The notes under the pieces are model-generated. The model had not been told where the DNA came from and did no database searches. It worked only from the letters and a program-made list of their open reading frames with translations. The position numbers and the translations under genes were made by a program. A stretch of 64,000 nucleotides of DNA from Suilimivivens sp045586385. GTDB taxonomy: Bacteria; Bacillota; Clostridia; Lachnospirales; Lachnospiraceae. The stretch covers positions 124,001 to 188,000 of the forward strand of contig JAZNAE010000011.1 of assembly GCA_045586385.1 (NCBI GenBank), in the 5' to 3' direction. This document shows, piece by piece, positions 63,850 through 64,000 of this stretch. How positions within the stretch are numbered: position 1 is the first letter of the stretch; each line of letters starts with the position of its first letter.

Positions 63850-64000
63850 ATTTGTTCTCATTAGAGTTTATTTTTTTGTTATGTATATTGCTAATTGTAT
63901 ATTATGTATTGCCTAAAAAGTTGCAGTGGATATGTTTGCTGATAGCAAGTACAATATTTTATGCGTATTCAGGCGCAGTTAACCTTGTATTTATCGGAAT
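63846..64000 (+). CDS. MBOAT-family O-acyltransferase (partial, DltB/AlgI-like)
   Basis: The first 51 residues of a membrane-bound O-acyltransferase, cut by the window end. The opening MNLFSLEFIFLLCILLIVYY and the LPKKLQWICLLIASTIFYAYSG that follows are the usual N-terminus of AlgI/DltB proteins, with two spans. The catalytic His lies outside the window. It would pass the acyl group from the carrier protein through the membrane to the SGNH protein. ATGA overlap with the previous gene confirms an operon. Confidence 0.85.
   Translation, partial: MNLFSLEFIFLLCILLIVYYVLPKKLQWICLLIASTIFYAYSGAVNLVFIG

Noticed and set aside
1..64000. Mobile elements, CRISPR arrays, tRNA or rRNA genes
   Set aside because: No transposase or integrase motif, regular spaced repeats, or cloverleaf-like sequence was noticed; a computed scan was not possible.

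Overview
The window is one long, almost gap-free run of about 55 plus-strand genes for building, decorating and exporting surface polysaccharide. No convincing minus-strand gene, RNA gene, transposase, CRISPR array or regulator gene was seen. Low G+C, purine-rich Shine-Dalgarno sites (AGGAGG type), tight ATGA and TAATG overlaps, and families such as CotH, VTC, DUF4956, Wzx/Wzy and Dlt-type genes suggest a Gram-positive Clostridia member, most likely Lachnospiraceae. That placement is inference: there is no 16S or housekeeping marker here.

Layout. (1) 1-13.5 kb: serine-acetyltransferase-like enzyme, two GT2 glycosyltransferases, polysaccharide pyruvyl transferase, Wzx-type flippase, GH88/105-like hydrolase, DUF6056-like membrane protein, GT11 fucosyltransferase-like enzyme, two tandem Wzy-like polymerases, and a GT26-GT4 fusion. 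(2) 13.5-19.6 kb: GT4 enzymes, a radical SAM/SPASM protein and a GT39-like membrane glycosyltransferase. (3) 19.6-24.0 kb: a CotH, carbohydrate-binding lipoprotein, VTC and DUF4956 cassette. (4) 24.0-31.1 kb: PglK/MsbA-like ABC transporter, a large GT-C-like protein, a second GT39-like protein, and a DPM1-like GT2 with DUF2304. (5) 31.1-41.7 kb: more glycosyltransferases, then DegT aminotransferase, radical SAM, alpha/beta hydrolase-like protein and hexapeptide acyltransferase, a second ABC transporter, and a GT4. (6) 41.8-53.9 kb: a CDP-6-deoxyhexose pathway (rfbF, rfbH, rfbG) interleaved with an acetolactate-synthase-like ThDP enzyme, a NeuB-SAF-cupin fusion, HAD phosphatase, third radical SAM enzyme, SDR, Gmm-like Nudix and sugar C-methyltransferase. 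(7) 51.8-59.5 kb: GtrB-, GtrA- and GtrC-like proteins and two further multi-spanning proteins. (8) 59.6 kb to the end: a Dlt-like module of adenylating enzyme, carrier protein, PLP decarboxylase-like enzyme, SGNH/DltD-like protein and MBOAT, cut by the window edge.

How it fits together. Cytoplasmic GT2/GT4/GT11/GT26 enzymes would assemble repeat units on undecaprenyl phosphate. The Wzx flippase and/or the two ABC proteins would move them out, and the Wzy-like proteins would polymerise. GT-C and Gtr-type proteins would add side sugars from lipid-linked donors outside. The 41.8-53.9 kb block would make an unusual, probably branched CDP-deoxysugar. The last block would add an acyl or aminoacyl group.

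The best candidate for an undescribed system is the last block. An ACP-linked PLP decarboxylase inside a Dlt-like module suggests the polymer may receive a decarboxylated amino acid (a GABA- or beta-alanine-like group) instead of D-alanine. The branched CDP-sugar block with its aldolase-cupin fusion is the second candidate. No stretch over 300 bases lacks a gene; the longest gaps are 55875-56025 and 59464-59626.
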